16,173 bases of DNA from CBDVAK01 sp965371945 (lineage in GTDB: Bacteria; Pseudomonadota; Gammaproteobacteria; Competibacterales; JAHEDQ01): contig CBDVAK010000045.1 of assembly GCA_965371945.1 (NCBI GenBank), positions 1 through 16,173 of the forward strand. The letters run 5' to 3'. How positions within the stretch are numbered: the stretch's first letter is position 1; each line of letters begins with the position of its first letter. A program made the translations under genes and the position numbers. The notes under the pieces are model-generated. The model worked only from the letters and a program-made list of their open reading frames with translations. It did not search any database and was not told where the DNA came from. Positions 1 through 6,972 of this stretch are shown here, in pieces.

Positions 1-6
1 CCCTTT

Positions 7-942
7 TCAGAGATGGAACAGATAAAGCAGCAATGACAGGGTAAACATCGACAACACGGTGGATACGAATACCGAGGAAGTGGCCAGCGCGCTTCCCACT
101 TCGTAGCGCTGTGCGAACAGGTAGAAATTGACACCGCAAGGTTGTGCCGCCGTCAGTACCGCCACCATCACCCACAACGCGGGCAATTCGAACACCACAC
201 CCGCGACCAGCCACACCGCCGCCGGCAACACCAGATTCTTCATGGCCGTCACGAACAGGGTCTGTTTCAGTTGTCCTGCAAAACCGTAGCGGTTCAGCGA
301 AGCACCCAGGGAAAACAGCGCACAGGGTGTCACTGCCTGCTGCATGTACTCGGCGATACGATCAACCGGACCAGGCAGGTTGTAGCCGGTCCAGTTGAGA
401 GCCAGCCCTGCAAAAATACCGAGCATGATCGGGTTGGTGAGCAGGCTCTTGCCGACCTGCAGGGGGATCCTGGCCAAGGACGTCTGGCGATTGCGCCCCA
501 GCTCCAGCAATACCGTAGTAAGAGTGAAAATCAGCAGGCCATGCACCGAAATCAGTAGAAAGAACGGCAGGGCCCCGGCATCACCAAATGCCAGCAGTAC
601 CAATGGCAAACCCAGCAGTATGGTGTTGCCAAAGGCGCAGCCAAATCCGGTGATGGTCTGGCCCATAAAATCCCGCCCGAAAACACGCCGCGAGACCAGC
701 ATGCCGAGCGCATAGATGGTAAACAGCGGCACGTAAAAGCTGAGCCAGAGTTGCAGCGGCGGTGTGTCGGGTAACTGCGCTGAAGCCAGTACACGAACCA
801 GCAACAGGGGCACGGCGTAGTCGAACACGAAGCGGGCCAGCCCCGAAGCCATCTGCTCTGAGAACCATCCCAGCCTGGCGGCCAGATAGCCCAGCAGCGC
901 CAGCCCGAAGACCGGCACCGCCACCTCGATGACAGCGTTCAA
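7..942 (-). CDS. AEC family (auxin efflux carrier-type) transporter
   Basis: This 311-residue polytopic membrane protein has the layout of the AEC family: an N-terminal helix with the usual VFGLALLGYLAARLG pattern, about ten hydrophobic segments across the whole length, and a Pro/Asn-containing helix near residues 165-185 (LTNPIMLGIFAGLALN). The family exports or imports small organic anions such as malonate or malate in bacteria; the substrate cannot be read here. The start is TTG at 940-942. I chose it because family members begin at this point and no ATG lies nearby, but the Shine-Dalgarno sequence is poor and Met31 is an alternative. A 52-bp perfect palindrome begins 8 bp upstream of the start codon. 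The gene is divergent from the operon that begins at 1113, and its 3' end lies at the window edge. Confidence 0.85.
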   Translation of the reverse strand: MNAVIEVAVPVFGLALLGYLAARLGWFSEQMASGLARFVFDYAVPLLLVRVLASAQLPDTPPLQLWLSFYVPLFTIYALGMLVSRRVFGRDFMGQTITGFGCAFGNTILLGLPLVLLAFGDAGALPFFLLISVHGLLIFTLTTVLLELGRNRQTSLARIPLQVGKSLLTNPIMLGIFAGLALNWTGYNLPGPVDRIAEYMQQAVTPCALFSLGASLNRYGFAGQLKQTLFVTAMKNLVLPAAVWLVAGVVFELPALWVMVAVLTAAQPCGVNFYLFAQRYEVGSALATSSVFVSTVLSMFTLSLLLYLFHL

Positions 943-950
943 CCTGGTGG

Positions 951-1002
951 TAAAGGGGACGCAACCCTTTTTCGTCTCCGAAAAAGGGTTGCGTCCCCTT
1001 TA
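951..1002. repeat. 52-bp perfect palindrome (24-bp arms, 4-nt loop), GGGGAC type
   Basis: The arms are 951-974 and 979-1002 with loop TCTC. Each arm contains AAAGGGGACGCAACCCTTTT. It lies between two divergent genes, so it is not placed as a terminator for either. Palindromes with a GGGGAC core are recurrent in gammaproteobacterial genomes and are linked to REP-associated tyrosine transposases; that assignment is from recollection of the motif, not from a search. Transcribed as RNA it would form a very strong hairpin in the 5' leader of the AEC gene. Confidence 0.85.
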
Positions 1003-1112
1003 TCTTTGTAAGAAATGTTCACGCTTGCGGGTCTTCTCTCATAACAACCGCAACAGCACAACAATCGATAGTCCGTCGATTGCAACCCGACCGGTTGGAG
1101 GAGATCCATAAC

Positions 1113-1397
1113 ATGACACACACAGACCCCCGTACACCCAGCTTGCAAAAAACCACGCTGATCGTGGTTCCGGCCATGCTGGCCGCACTGTTGGCATTCT
1201 GGACTACCAGCAGTGCCTACGCGAGTACTGACCAGGGAACGCAGGACAAGATCGCCGAACTGGAGCAGCGAATCGAACAGATTCAGAACCAACTGCGTGC
1301 GGTCGCCCGAACAAGCACACGGCGAAGCGACCGAGTTCTGGTTCTGAGGCCGAATCTGCCTCCAAAAGGGGGGCGTGACCCGTATGAAAGTCACTGA
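1113..1397 (+). CDS. Small exported or membrane-anchored coiled-coil protein, unknown function
   Basis: This 94-residue protein is not one I recognise. A polar N-terminus (residues 1-13) is followed by a hydrophobic segment at about 15-38 ending in SSAYAS, which could be a signal peptide with cleavage near SAYA or a membrane anchor. A short heptad-like helix follows (KIAELEQRIEQIQNQLRAV, about 46-64), then a basic tail. The ATG at 1113 is preceded by GGAGGAG at a good distance, so it is preferred over an upstream in-frame TTG at 1080. It is the first gene of the plus-strand run leading to the DoxX protein, sigma factor and anti-sigma factor, with 48 bp before the DoxX start. The last 25 or so residues look low-complexity and may not be conserved. 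Confidence 0.6.
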   Translation: MTHTDPRTPSLQKTTLIVVPAMLAALLAFWTTSSAYASTDQGTQDKIAELEQRIEQIQNQLRAVARTSTRRSDRVLVLRPNLPPKGGRDPYESH

Positions 1398-1445
1398 GCC
1401 GAGCTTTTCCGTGGAAACAACCCGCCTGCCCCCGGAGGCACAGAC

Positions 1446-2372
1446 ATGACAACCACACGACGCACGCCACATCCCCAGGTCTCTGCATTGACACTCAGGG
1501 TGGGTCTGGGTCTGGTATTCGCAATCGGCGGCTGGAACAAGTTGCAGCAACTGCTGGATCCTGCCCGCGAGGCCGGCATCCTTGCCGTCTACACCAGCCC
1601 GCACGGTTATATCAACGAGTTTTTTGCCCAGTATCTGTTTACCGGTCGCTTCGGTGACTGGCTGACCCCATGGGCATTTCTGACCACGTTGTCAGCATTC
1701 GAACTGGTCACCGGCCTGATGCTGGTGGCGGGGCTGCTGGTGCGACCAATCGCGCTGATCTGGGCGCTGATGCTGTGGACCTTTGTGATGGCACTGCCGG
1801 TGGTGACCGCAACCGGCGTCAGCATCGAGGCTGCAACGTTCACGGCCCCTGCCATGCTGGTACAGATACGCGATATCGGACTGTCAGGATTGGCCCTGGT
1901 GATCTACAACCTCGGGTCAGGCGCGATCAGTCTCGACCACCGGCTGGCAAGGAGCGACCCACAACGGCCCGCTCCGGACTGGAACGCCCTGGGGTTGCTG
2001 CTGAGATTGTCGGTTGCATTGCCTCTGATCGTGGGCGGCGCTTTTGCCGGGCTGGCTGGAATTCAAAGCTTCGACACTAGCGGCTGGCTGCTATTGCCGC
2101 TGGGACTGCTGCTGGCGTCGGGTGTCAATCCCCGGGCACTCGGGGTTGTCGTAGCCGGTGTGCTGCTATGGTACCTGGGCGCCAAGCTGAGCATGGACGC
2201 AACCCTGATCGCCAACCTCAATGGCATCAAAAGGGAACTCGCCTACCTGGCCGGCGCTGCAGTGCTGGCGGTTGCCGGTGCGGGCAACAAGTTCACCTTG
2301 TCGCTGCCGAACATGAGCTTCAGGGTGTGGCCCCGGCAGGGCCTGCCGAGCACACCGTCGCGGAGCCACTGA
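1446..2372 (+). CDS. DoxX/DoxD family membrane protein
   Basis: This 308-residue integral membrane protein starts with the typical DoxX pattern: LTLRVGLGLVFAIGGWNKL at about 15-33, then a periplasmic loop and a helix with FELVTGLMLVAGLLVRPIAL at about 85-105. Eight or so hydrophobic segments are visible. It is longer than a minimal four-helix DoxX protein, consistent with a DoxX unit plus a second membrane half whose helices fall at about 180-290. DoxX/DoxD proteins are linked to quinone-dependent redox reactions and oxidative stress, but the role of this subgroup is uncertain. The ATG at 1446 has GGAGG 8 nt upstream. An ECF sigma/anti-sigma pair directly follows, which suggests the protein is controlled by, or feeds into, an envelope stress response. 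Confidence 0.8.
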   Translation: MTTTRRTPHPQVSALTLRVGLGLVFAIGGWNKLQQLLDPAREAGILAVYTSPHGYINEFFAQYLFTGRFGDWLTPWAFLTTLSAFELVTGLMLVAGLLVRPIALIWALMLWTFVMALPVVTATGVSIEAATFTAPAMLVQIRDIGLSGLALVIYNLGSGAISLDHRLARSDPQRPAPDWNALGLLLRLSVALPLIVGGAFAGLAGIQSFDTSGWLLLPLGLLLASGVNPRALGVVVAGVLLWYLGAKLSMDATLIANLNGIKRELAYLAGAAVLAVAGAGNKFTLSLPNMSFRVWPRQGLPSTPSRSH

Positions 2373-2492
2373 ATGGGCCCGGAACTCACCGGATATCCCG
2401 CTATCAGGGAAACCCGCAAAGACTCACCGATCCGCAACACAGCTGCTGCGGACCGGTGGGCCGGCACACAACGGGGTGCGGAAACCAGGGCT

Positions 2493-3011
2493 ATGTCGGA
2501 CGACTCCCGTGGACGGTTCGAATTGTTGGTTCGTGCACTTTCCGGACAGGTCTACCGCTATGCCTACTGGTTATGCCGAGATGAAACGCAGGCGAAGGAT
2601 CTGGTACAGGAAACTTTCATGCGTGGCTGGCGCAGCTTCGGGAATCTGCAGGACGAACACAAGGCCCGTAGTTGGCTGTTCACAACGGCGCGGCGCGAGT
2701 TTCTCCGTCACGCCGTGGAGCGCCGGGAAACATGTGATACGGAACCGGACACGCTGCCCGGAAATCTCGGCGACCCGGTCGCGGCCGCCGAGATCCAGAC
2801 ACTGCGAAGAGCCATTGCGGCACTGCCGCTACGATACCGGGAGCCCCTGGCGCTGCAAGTCATCGGTGGTTATACGGGAGATGAGATTGCGGAACTTCTC
2901 GGAATCCGGCGCAACAACGTCGATCAACGTCTCTACCGTGCCCGACGCATACTCAGGGACAGGCTGTCCGGCGAGGGACCCGACGTAAACAAAGTGGTGA
3001 GCACATCATGA
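2493..3011 (+). CDS. ECF-type RNA polymerase sigma-70 factor
   Basis: With the start at Met 2493 the protein has 172 residues, normal for an ECF sigma factor. Region sigma2 spans about residues 8-75, including AKDLVQETFMRGWRSF and ARSWLFTTARREFLR. Region sigma4 spans about 103-157, with LPLRYREPLALQVIGGYTGD and a helix-turn-helix EIAELLGIRRNNVDQRLYRARR. The open frame extends back to an ATG at 2373, directly after the DoxX stop. I reject those 40 residues because they have no sigma-like content, while homology begins soon after 2493; the Shine-Dalgarno sequence at 2493 is weak. The stop overlaps the start of the next gene as ATGA, so translation is probably coupled to its anti-sigma factor. 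It lacks the C-terminal SnoaL-like extension of some ECF groups. Confidence 0.9.
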   Translation: MSDDSRGRFELLVRALSGQVYRYAYWLCRDETQAKDLVQETFMRGWRSFGNLQDEHKARSWLFTTARREFLRHAVERRETCDTEPDTLPGNLGDPVAAAEIQTLRRAIAALPLRYREPLALQVIGGYTGDEIAELLGIRRNNVDQRLYRARRILRDRLSGEGPDVNKVVSTS

Positions 3012-3739
3012 ATTGCCTGGAATACCGCAGACGCCTGCTGATCGACCCCCGGGACGGGGACCAGCGGCTTACTCGCCATCGGCACCAGTGCCGGGCCTGC
3101 GCCGATCATACGGTCAAGCAGGCAGGGTTTGAATCGGATCTCGAGAAAGCCTTCATGATCGAGCCTCCCGGAGACCTCGAGCCCACGATCCTGCTCGCCC
3201 GGGGGTTCGATGAGCTGCCCCGGCGGGCACACCGCCGACCGCGAGTTGAGGCCCTGCTGGCGATCGCCGCCGGCCTGATGCTCGCGGTGATTGTTGCCGG
3301 CACGGTGCTGAGCCCGCCGTGGGACCAGTCACTGCCAACGGCGGTGGTGGCGGAAGCGACCCTGGACCGGCAACAACGCGCCAGTGGTAACGAAATTTCA
3401 CTGCAGAGGGTCAACCAGGTGCTGCGACCGCTGGGCGTGGCACTGGGTGCGCCAGCGCTGGACAGCGTGGTGTTCGCTGATCTTTGCCAGATTCGCAAAC
3501 GTACCGCTGCACACATCATGGTGGCCAGTGGTGACGATGTCGTCTCAGCGCTGGTGATGCCGGGTCAGAAGGTGGCCACCCGAACCCGTCTGCGGGGCCC
3601 GGGGCTGACCGGCGTGCTGATGCCGATCCCGGGGGGCAGCCTGGCGCTGGTGGCGAAATCAGGGGTAGCGCTGGAAGCTCTGGAGATGACGCTACGCGAT
3701 ACGCTGCGTGTCGATGTCGCTGGCGAGTCATCATTCTGA
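3008..3739 (+). CDS. DUF3379-type membrane anti-sigma factor
   Basis: This 243-residue protein begins MNCLEYRRRLLIDPRDGD, the characteristic N-terminus of the DUF3379 family found next to ECF sigma factors in gammaproteobacteria. A ZAS-type zinc motif is visible as His24-x3-Cys28-x2-Cys31, which typically lies in the cytoplasmic sigma-binding domain. One transmembrane helix at about residues 81-101 (EALLAIAAGLMLAVIVAGTV) leaves a periplasmic domain of about 140 residues as the likely sensor. The start overlaps the sigma-factor stop by four bases. By family logic it holds the sigma factor at the membrane until an envelope signal arrives; the signal is unknown, and the upstream DoxX protein is the obvious functional neighbour. 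It ends 8 bp from the convergent minus-strand gene. Confidence 0.8.
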   Translation: MNCLEYRRRLLIDPRDGDQRLTRHRHQCRACADHTVKQAGFESDLEKAFMIEPPGDLEPTILLARGFDELPRRAHRRPRVEALLAIAAGLMLAVIVAGTVLSPPWDQSLPTAVVAEATLDRQQRASGNEISLQRVNQVLRPLGVALGAPALDSVVFADLCQIRKRTAAHIMVASGDDVVSALVMPGQKVATRTRLRGPGLTGVLMPIPGGSLALVAKSGVALEALEMTLRDTLRVDVAGESSF

Positions 3740-3747
3740 CCTCGGCC

Positions 3748-4188
3748 TCAGCCGCGCACCACCAGCCAAGCGCCGGCGAACAGCAACATCACACCGAATC
3801 CCCGCTGCCAGGTGACCGGCCTGATCTGATCGGAGATGACGCCATAGTGATCCAGCAACAATGAGGCCAGTAACTGTCCGAGTATCACCAGCGTCACCAG
3901 CACCACGGCGCCCAGCTTCGGCACCGTGTAGGTAACCGCGGTGACGTAGTAGGCGCCCAGAAAGCCACCGATCCATACCCACCACGGCGCCCCTGGCAGC
4001 GAGGCCACCGGCAACGAGGCACCGCGTAGGATTTGAAACAGAATCAGGCCACTGCAACCCACGGCAAAAGATATGGTCGCCGCCCAAACCGAACCGCCCG
4101 CGAAAACCCCCAACCGGGCGTTGATCAACGCCTGTAGCGGCAGGATCGCGCCACCGACCACTGCCATCAGTATCACCAGGGGGTGCAT
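3748..4188 (-). CDS. YdcZ-type (DUF606) small DMT superfamily permease
   Basis: This membrane protein of 146 residues has five hydrophobic segments. It shows the YdcZ hallmarks: an N-terminal helix followed by QALINARLG at about residues 20-28, a middle GAPWWVWIGGFLGAYYV segment, and KLGAVVLVTLVILGQLLASLLLDHYG. The family belongs to the drug/metabolite transporter superfamily; substrates are mostly unknown. I start it at the ATG at 4186-4188, with AGGAG 7 nt upstream on the minus strand, rather than at an in-frame start 42 nt further upstream, which would add a polar extension. It lies 64 bp downstream of the EutA-like gene on the same strand, so the two are probably co-transcribed and it may export or import that enzyme's substrate or product. 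Confidence 0.8.
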   Translation of the reverse strand: MHPLVILMAVVGGAILPLQALINARLGVFAGGSVWAATISFAVGCSGLILFQILRGASLPVASLPGAPWWVWIGGFLGAYYVTAVTYTVPKLGAVVLVTLVILGQLLASLLLDHYGVISDQIRPVTWQRGFGVMLLFAGAWLVVRG

Positions 4189-4252
4189 GTACGCTCCTGT
4201 TGTAGTATCCGTGGAAGCCGTGCGAGCCAACCCCGCCGCCGGCGGGAACTGC

Positions 4253-5083
4253 TCAGTCCGGGCTCACACCATGATCATCGACCGGCAGCGCGCAATCAAA
4301 CAAGCTGCCACGGTCCGATACCCGATCCCCGACCCCGGCCAAACGCAGGGCGTGCCAGGCCATGGCGTGGTTGCTGGTGGTAACAGCCATGCCCAGTTCA
4401 CGCTCCAGTCGTGGCACCAGCGCGCTGGCCCGCAGCGCGGTGCAGGCGATGAACAGCAGATCAACATCGGCCTTATGCGCCAGCCGCCTCGAAGCAGCCA
4501 GTATGGACTGTGGGTCGATCCGCACGACCTCGGGATCCGACGAGTTGAAGAAACCACCCATGGCCGTCACCGGGAATCCGGCCTGTTGAAAATGAACGTG
4601 CAGTCTGTCATTGATCTCCCCGACATAGGGAGTCAGCAAAGCGATTCGACCTGCATTCAAGGCGCGAAATGCGGCTTTGGCGGCGGTCAGTGGAGTGGTG
4701 ACCGGAACCTTGGGTTTGGATGCGCGCAGGACGGTGGCGACGACCTGTTCCCCGATCAACAGGCTGGCAGAGGTGCAGGCATAGGCCACGGTGTCCAGAT
4801 GGATATCGGGAAGCAAATCTGCCATCGCCCCATCCAACCTGCCCTCCATCGCCGTCAGGCTGGTGGTGTTGATCTCGCTGTCGCACGCAACCCTGGCGAC
4901 ATGGAACTCGACCCCCGGCACATCGGCAAACAGCATGCGCCACTCCGGTTCGATGGTGGCGTCGGTGCTCAGCACCAGCAGCCCCAACGTCGCCCGATCC
5001 GCCGTCCTCCGTCGCAAGCGGTAGTCGAACCGCTGCCAGTGTCCGCTCATCAGCCCTGCCCCGCTCCACTGCCCGACCATCAT
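4253..5083 (-). CDS. Asp/Glu racemase superfamily protein, maleate cis-trans isomerase/EutA-like
   Basis: This 276-residue protein matches the maleate cis-trans isomerase/EutA branch of the Asp/Glu racemase superfamily. The two catalytic cysteines of the fold are present: Cys103 in AYACTSAS and Cys214 in FIACTALRA. Other family landmarks are LGLLVLSTD (about 33-41), VPVTTPL (about 126-132) and RIALLTPY (about 146-153). Maleate isomerase converts maleate to fumarate in nicotinate-type pathways, EutA belongs to ectoine utilisation, and arylmalonate decarboxylase is a further relative; no neighbour decides between them. No eutBCDE or nicotinate-pathway gene is in the window. Two starts are possible, 5083 and 5050, both with weak Shine-Dalgarno sequences. 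A broken fragment of a close relative lies near 7145-7198. Confidence 0.8.
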   Translation of the reverse strand: MMVGQWSGAGLMSGHWQRFDYRLRRRTADRATLGLLVLSTDATIEPEWRMLFADVPGVEFHVARVACDSEINTTSLTAMEGRLDGAMADLLPDIHLDTVAYACTSASLLIGEQVVATVLRASKPKVPVTTPLTAAKAAFRALNAGRIALLTPYVGEINDRLHVHFQQAGFPVTAMGGFFNSSDPEVVRIDPQSILAASRRLAHKADVDLLFIACTALRASALVPRLERELGMAVTTSNHAMAWHALRLAGVGDRVSDRGSLFDCALPVDDHGVSPD

Positions 5084-5153
5084 CCACGCCCGTAGCGCCT
5101 CGTGCCACCACGTTGCGCTAGAATCCCGCTATCGCAGCCTCAGAGGTTCTACC

Positions 5154-5714
5154 ATGCGCCGATCGCAACCACGGATAAATGTCGCGCGGCTGAGTTTGAC
5201 CGTACCACTGCTGGCGATGATAGCGCTCGCTGCCGGCTGTCAATCCACGGGTTCGCAAAGTCGCCGGGGCTACTGGTTGGCACCGGGTTCGACCATGACT
5301 CTGCTGGTCCCCGTGCAGATACCGCCCAACCGGACCAAAGCCGAACTCCGCCGCGACGCGCGGGCAAAGCGCGGTTCAACAGTGCGTTGTCTGTTGGAAG
5401 TCCGTGACCTGACCGGAGAATCCCGCATCATCCCGCCCGGGGACTACCGCATCGAGAAAACCCGAATCGGCCGGGATGTATTCGTGGACGCCGGCAACCG
5501 CTACCTGCTGGCATCCAGCGGCCCGCTGAAGCTCGCCAGCGAGCGCCCCATCGATATGCTGACGATCACCAGCTACTATTTCTCGAGCGGCCAACCCGCC
5601 AACCTCTATCGTCTGGCCTGCAGTCGGCAGGGCAGCCAGGGTAACTATCTTGCCGCCGACCAGATCGCGGCACTATATGCAGGCGTTCTGCAGTTCAGCG
5701 CCGCCAGTGAATAG
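5154..5714 (+). CDS. Putative outer-membrane or periplasmic lipoprotein, unknown function
   Basis: This 186-residue protein has a lipoprotein signal. A basic N-terminus (MRRSQPRINVAR) is followed by a hydrophobic stretch and the lipobox LAAGC, with the lipidated Cys at position 29; Gln at +2 favours outer-membrane sorting. The rest is soluble and rich in beta-strand-like segments. Two further Cys residues, near 79 (VRCLLEV) and 155 (RLACSRQG), could form a disulfide. I do not recognise a named domain. The start is ATG 5154, preceded by AGAGG. It is transcribed away from the EutA-like gene, with about 70 bp between them, and is followed by a long non-coding stretch, so it is probably monocistronic. 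Confidence 0.7.
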   Translation: MRRSQPRINVARLSLTVPLLAMIALAAGCQSTGSQSRRGYWLAPGSTMTLLVPVQIPPNRTKAELRRDARAKRGSTVRCLLEVRDLTGESRIIPPGDYRIEKTRIGRDVFVDAGNRYLLASSGPLKLASERPIDMLTITSYYFSSGQPANLYRLACSRQGSQGNYLAADQIAALYAGVLQFSAASE

Positions 5715-6244
5715 ATCGGGCTGCCAAACATATCCGATGCTATTCGTTGCAAAAGTCCTCACTCTCCCGGCTGGGCAAGATGCACCGACAGAACTCGTCT
5801 CTTGCAGGGGGCTGGCCAACCCCAGGCCAGGCGTTCGTTCACCAGCGGTGGGATCTATTTCACACTAACGGTTCCGACAGCGGACGCTGAGAACCCGCCC
5901 GGTGAGTCGACGATAATAACGACAGCGGGCGCTCAGTAGCGGCTGATGACAGACACCTACCGGCAACCAGCTTCCCGGCATCAGACCTGCGAGTTTGCTC
6001 TACAAGCCTTCCTGATGCGCTTATCAATCCGTTGTTGCTGACAAGTCGGGTCCAGACTAAGCTACGTGCGTCGAAATGCGTACAATGCAACGATGCCTGT
6101 TGCTTCTGATTGAGAGTGGCAAACATTCCGTATTTCGCGATCCGTCCTGCGCCCCGGGAGCAGCGGTATTCAAAGAGCACATCGTGGCAAACCACAGGAA
6201 GCATGAGCATAAGTCTCCGCACGGGTGCCTCGTGTACCCCACCA
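5715..6244. other. Long stretch with no convincing gene
   Basis: No open frame here has a credible start, ribosome binding site and protein-like composition. The longest, a 135-codon minus-strand frame, reads as low-quality sequence. One structural item is visible: an imperfect direct repeat of 17 bp, 5875-5891 (CGACAGCGGACGCTGAG) and 5920-5936 (CGACAGCGGGCGCTCAG), with two mismatches. The stretch separates core-like genes on the left from the cassette region on the right and could hold a non-coding or decayed cassette. Confidence 0.5.
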
Positions 6245-6326
6245 GCCAAACATTTCAGTTGAGGCATATGGGGACAATAGCCGTGTTATTGTGCGGACGA
6301 TGTCCCCATACTCATTACTGTTATGT
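6245..6326 (+). repeat. Hairpin next to first cassette: degenerate attC or GGGGACA palindrome
   Basis: Perfect 10-bp arms TATGGGGACA (6267-6276) and TGTCCCCATA (6301-6310) extend outward by GAG/CTC after a 3-nt bulge (GCA, 6264-6266). A nested pair ACAATA/TATTGT (6274-6279, 6287-6292) lies inside. The right side ends at GTTATGT (6320-6326), which serves as the 5' boundary of the DUF1059 cassette, and a poor R'' candidate GCCAAAC sits at 6245-6251. This could be the worn attC of a preceding cassette or a REP-like palindrome next to which the cassette inserted. The stem is certain; the interpretation is not. Confidence 0.4.
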
Positions 6327-6730
6327 GTATTAAGCCAAAAGGAGAAACAATATGAAAACAATGAACTGCAACCAACTCGGCGGTGCGTGCGACAAAGAAT
6401 TTCATGCCAACTCTTTTGAAGAAATTGCAGAAATGAGCAAACAACATGGCGTGGAAATGTTCCAAAAAAAAGATGAACCACATCTTAAAGCAATGAACGA
6501 TATGCAAGAGCTTATGAAAAATCCAAAAGCAATGAAAGATTGGTTTGAGAATAAGAAAAAGGAATTTGAGGCATTACCCGAAAATTAGAACAGAATAATT
6601 CGCCACAAACCTAAGTGTAGTAAATATAGATATATGCCCTTGAATAGCACATAACAAGGCAAATGCACGCGGACGGTAAAAACCGCCGCTCCTTCGTCGC
6701 TCTGCTTTCTCCCGCCAGTGATTTGCGGCG
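6321..6730 (+). mobile_element. Putative integron gene cassette 1 (DUF1059 gene plus attC)
   Basis: The unit has the standard cassette layout: a boundary at G/TTATGT (6320/6321), a 31-nt leader, one short ORF (6352-6588) and an attC site whose R' crossover point is at 6730/6731. The left boundary heptamer GTTATGT is the exact reverse complement of the attC R'' heptamer ACATAAC at 6649-6655, as expected because both derive from the same circular cassette. The DNA is clearly more AT-rich than the flanks, which supports transfer. No integrase gene is present in the window. Confidence 0.7.
6352..6588 (+). CDS. DUF1059 family small protein (cassette-borne)
   Basis: This 78-residue soluble protein begins MKTMNCNQLGGACDKEFHA, the signature opening of DUF1059 proteins, with Cys6 and Cys13 in conserved positions. 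The C-terminal half is helical and highly charged (Lys/Glu rich), ending FEALPEN. The biochemical role of DUF1059 is unknown; members are common in environmental bacteria and archaea. The start is ATG 6352 with AAAGGAG about 8 nt upstream. It fills the first putative gene cassette, and its AT-rich composition and Lys AAA usage differ sharply from the GC-rich neighbours, a sign of horizontal acquisition. No promoter is obvious in the short leader, so expression may depend on upstream transcription. Confidence 0.85.
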   Translation: MKTMNCNQLGGACDKEFHANSFEEIAEMSKQHGVEMFQKKDEPHLKAMNDMQELMKNPKAMKDWFENKKKEFEALPEN

Positions 6731-6736
6731 TTAGAT
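6649..6736 (+). other. attC recombination site of cassette 1
   Basis: The R'' box is ACATAAC (6649-6655), one base off RYYYAAC, and the R' box is GTTAGAT (6730-6736), a perfect GTTRRRY. Between them L'' GCAAAT (6659-6664) pairs with L' ATTTGC (6721-6726). The stem continues through CAC/GTG after one extrahelical G (6665), and through GCGG (6669-6672)/CCGC (6712-6715) after a 2-nt bulge. Symmetric 3-nt unpaired spacers (6656-6658 and 6727-6729) separate the R and L boxes. The 88-bp length is normal. Unpaired spacer, extrahelical base and boxes together are the folded features an integron integrase recognises. Confidence 0.8.
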
Positions 6737-6786
6737 TTCATTTTTTGGCTATAGGAGCTAGAATCAATTCAGGGAAGGAGGAACAC

Positions 6787-6972
6787 ATGGCTACAGTCAA
6801 AGATGAACTTACAAAACTGATTCAGGATCAACCAGATGACAGCTCGTATGACGAAATCCTGAGGGAGCTGGCATTTAATCTGATGATCCAACGGGGTCTG
6901 ATGGATTCGGATGAAGGGAGAACTATTTCCAATGAGGAAATGGGGCACCGGATTCGATCATGGCAGAAATAA
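6787..6972 (+). CDS. Putative type II antitoxin of a RelE/ParE-type system
   Basis: This 61-residue acidic helical protein (MATVKDELTKLIQDQPDD, then YDEILRELAFNLMIQRGL and DEGRTISNEEMGHRIRSW) has the pattern of small antitoxins encoded just upstream of RelE/ParE toxins that begin MAEIRWT. Such proteins bind and neutralise the toxin through their C-terminal helix, and the GRTISNEE motif is frequent in the group. The start is ATG 6787 with AAGGAGG at good spacing; an upstream in-frame start at 6718 lies inside attC and is rejected. The stop overlaps the toxin start by 13 nt, typical of such modules. It occupies the second putative cassette. Because the toxin is truncated, it may now be an orphan antitoxin. 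Confidence 0.65.
   Translation: MATVKDELTKLIQDQPDDSSYDEILRELAFNLMIQRGLMDSDEGRTISNEEMGHRIRSWQK

Noticed and set aside
142..715. Plus-strand open frames opposite the AEC transporter gene
   Set aside because: They are antisense shadows; the minus-strand frame has clear membrane-protein character and family motifs.
1384..1449. A 21-codon ORF (MKVTEPSFSVETTRLPPEAQ...) ending in an ATGA overlap with the DoxX start
   Set aside because: The overlap is suggestive, but the ORF is very short, overlaps the end of the coiled-coil protein gene in another frame, and DoxX has its own good GGAGG site, so no coupling is needed.
1113..3011. Bufferin-type cluster (DoxX plus ECF sigma)
   Set aside because: DoxX and ECF sigma genes occur in such clusters, but no DUF2282, DUF692 or DUF2063 protein is present and the small first protein lacks the expected cysteines.
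4253..5083. Ectoine utilisation operon, because of the EutA-like protein
   Set aside because: No eutB, C, D, E or ectoine transporter genes are nearby; the Dpp-type operon is 4.5 kb away and of another type. Kept only as a family-level call.
5860..6267. A 135-codon minus-strand open frame
   Set aside because: No good ribosome binding site and no recognisable protein character, and its start lies inside the palindrome region; likely chance.
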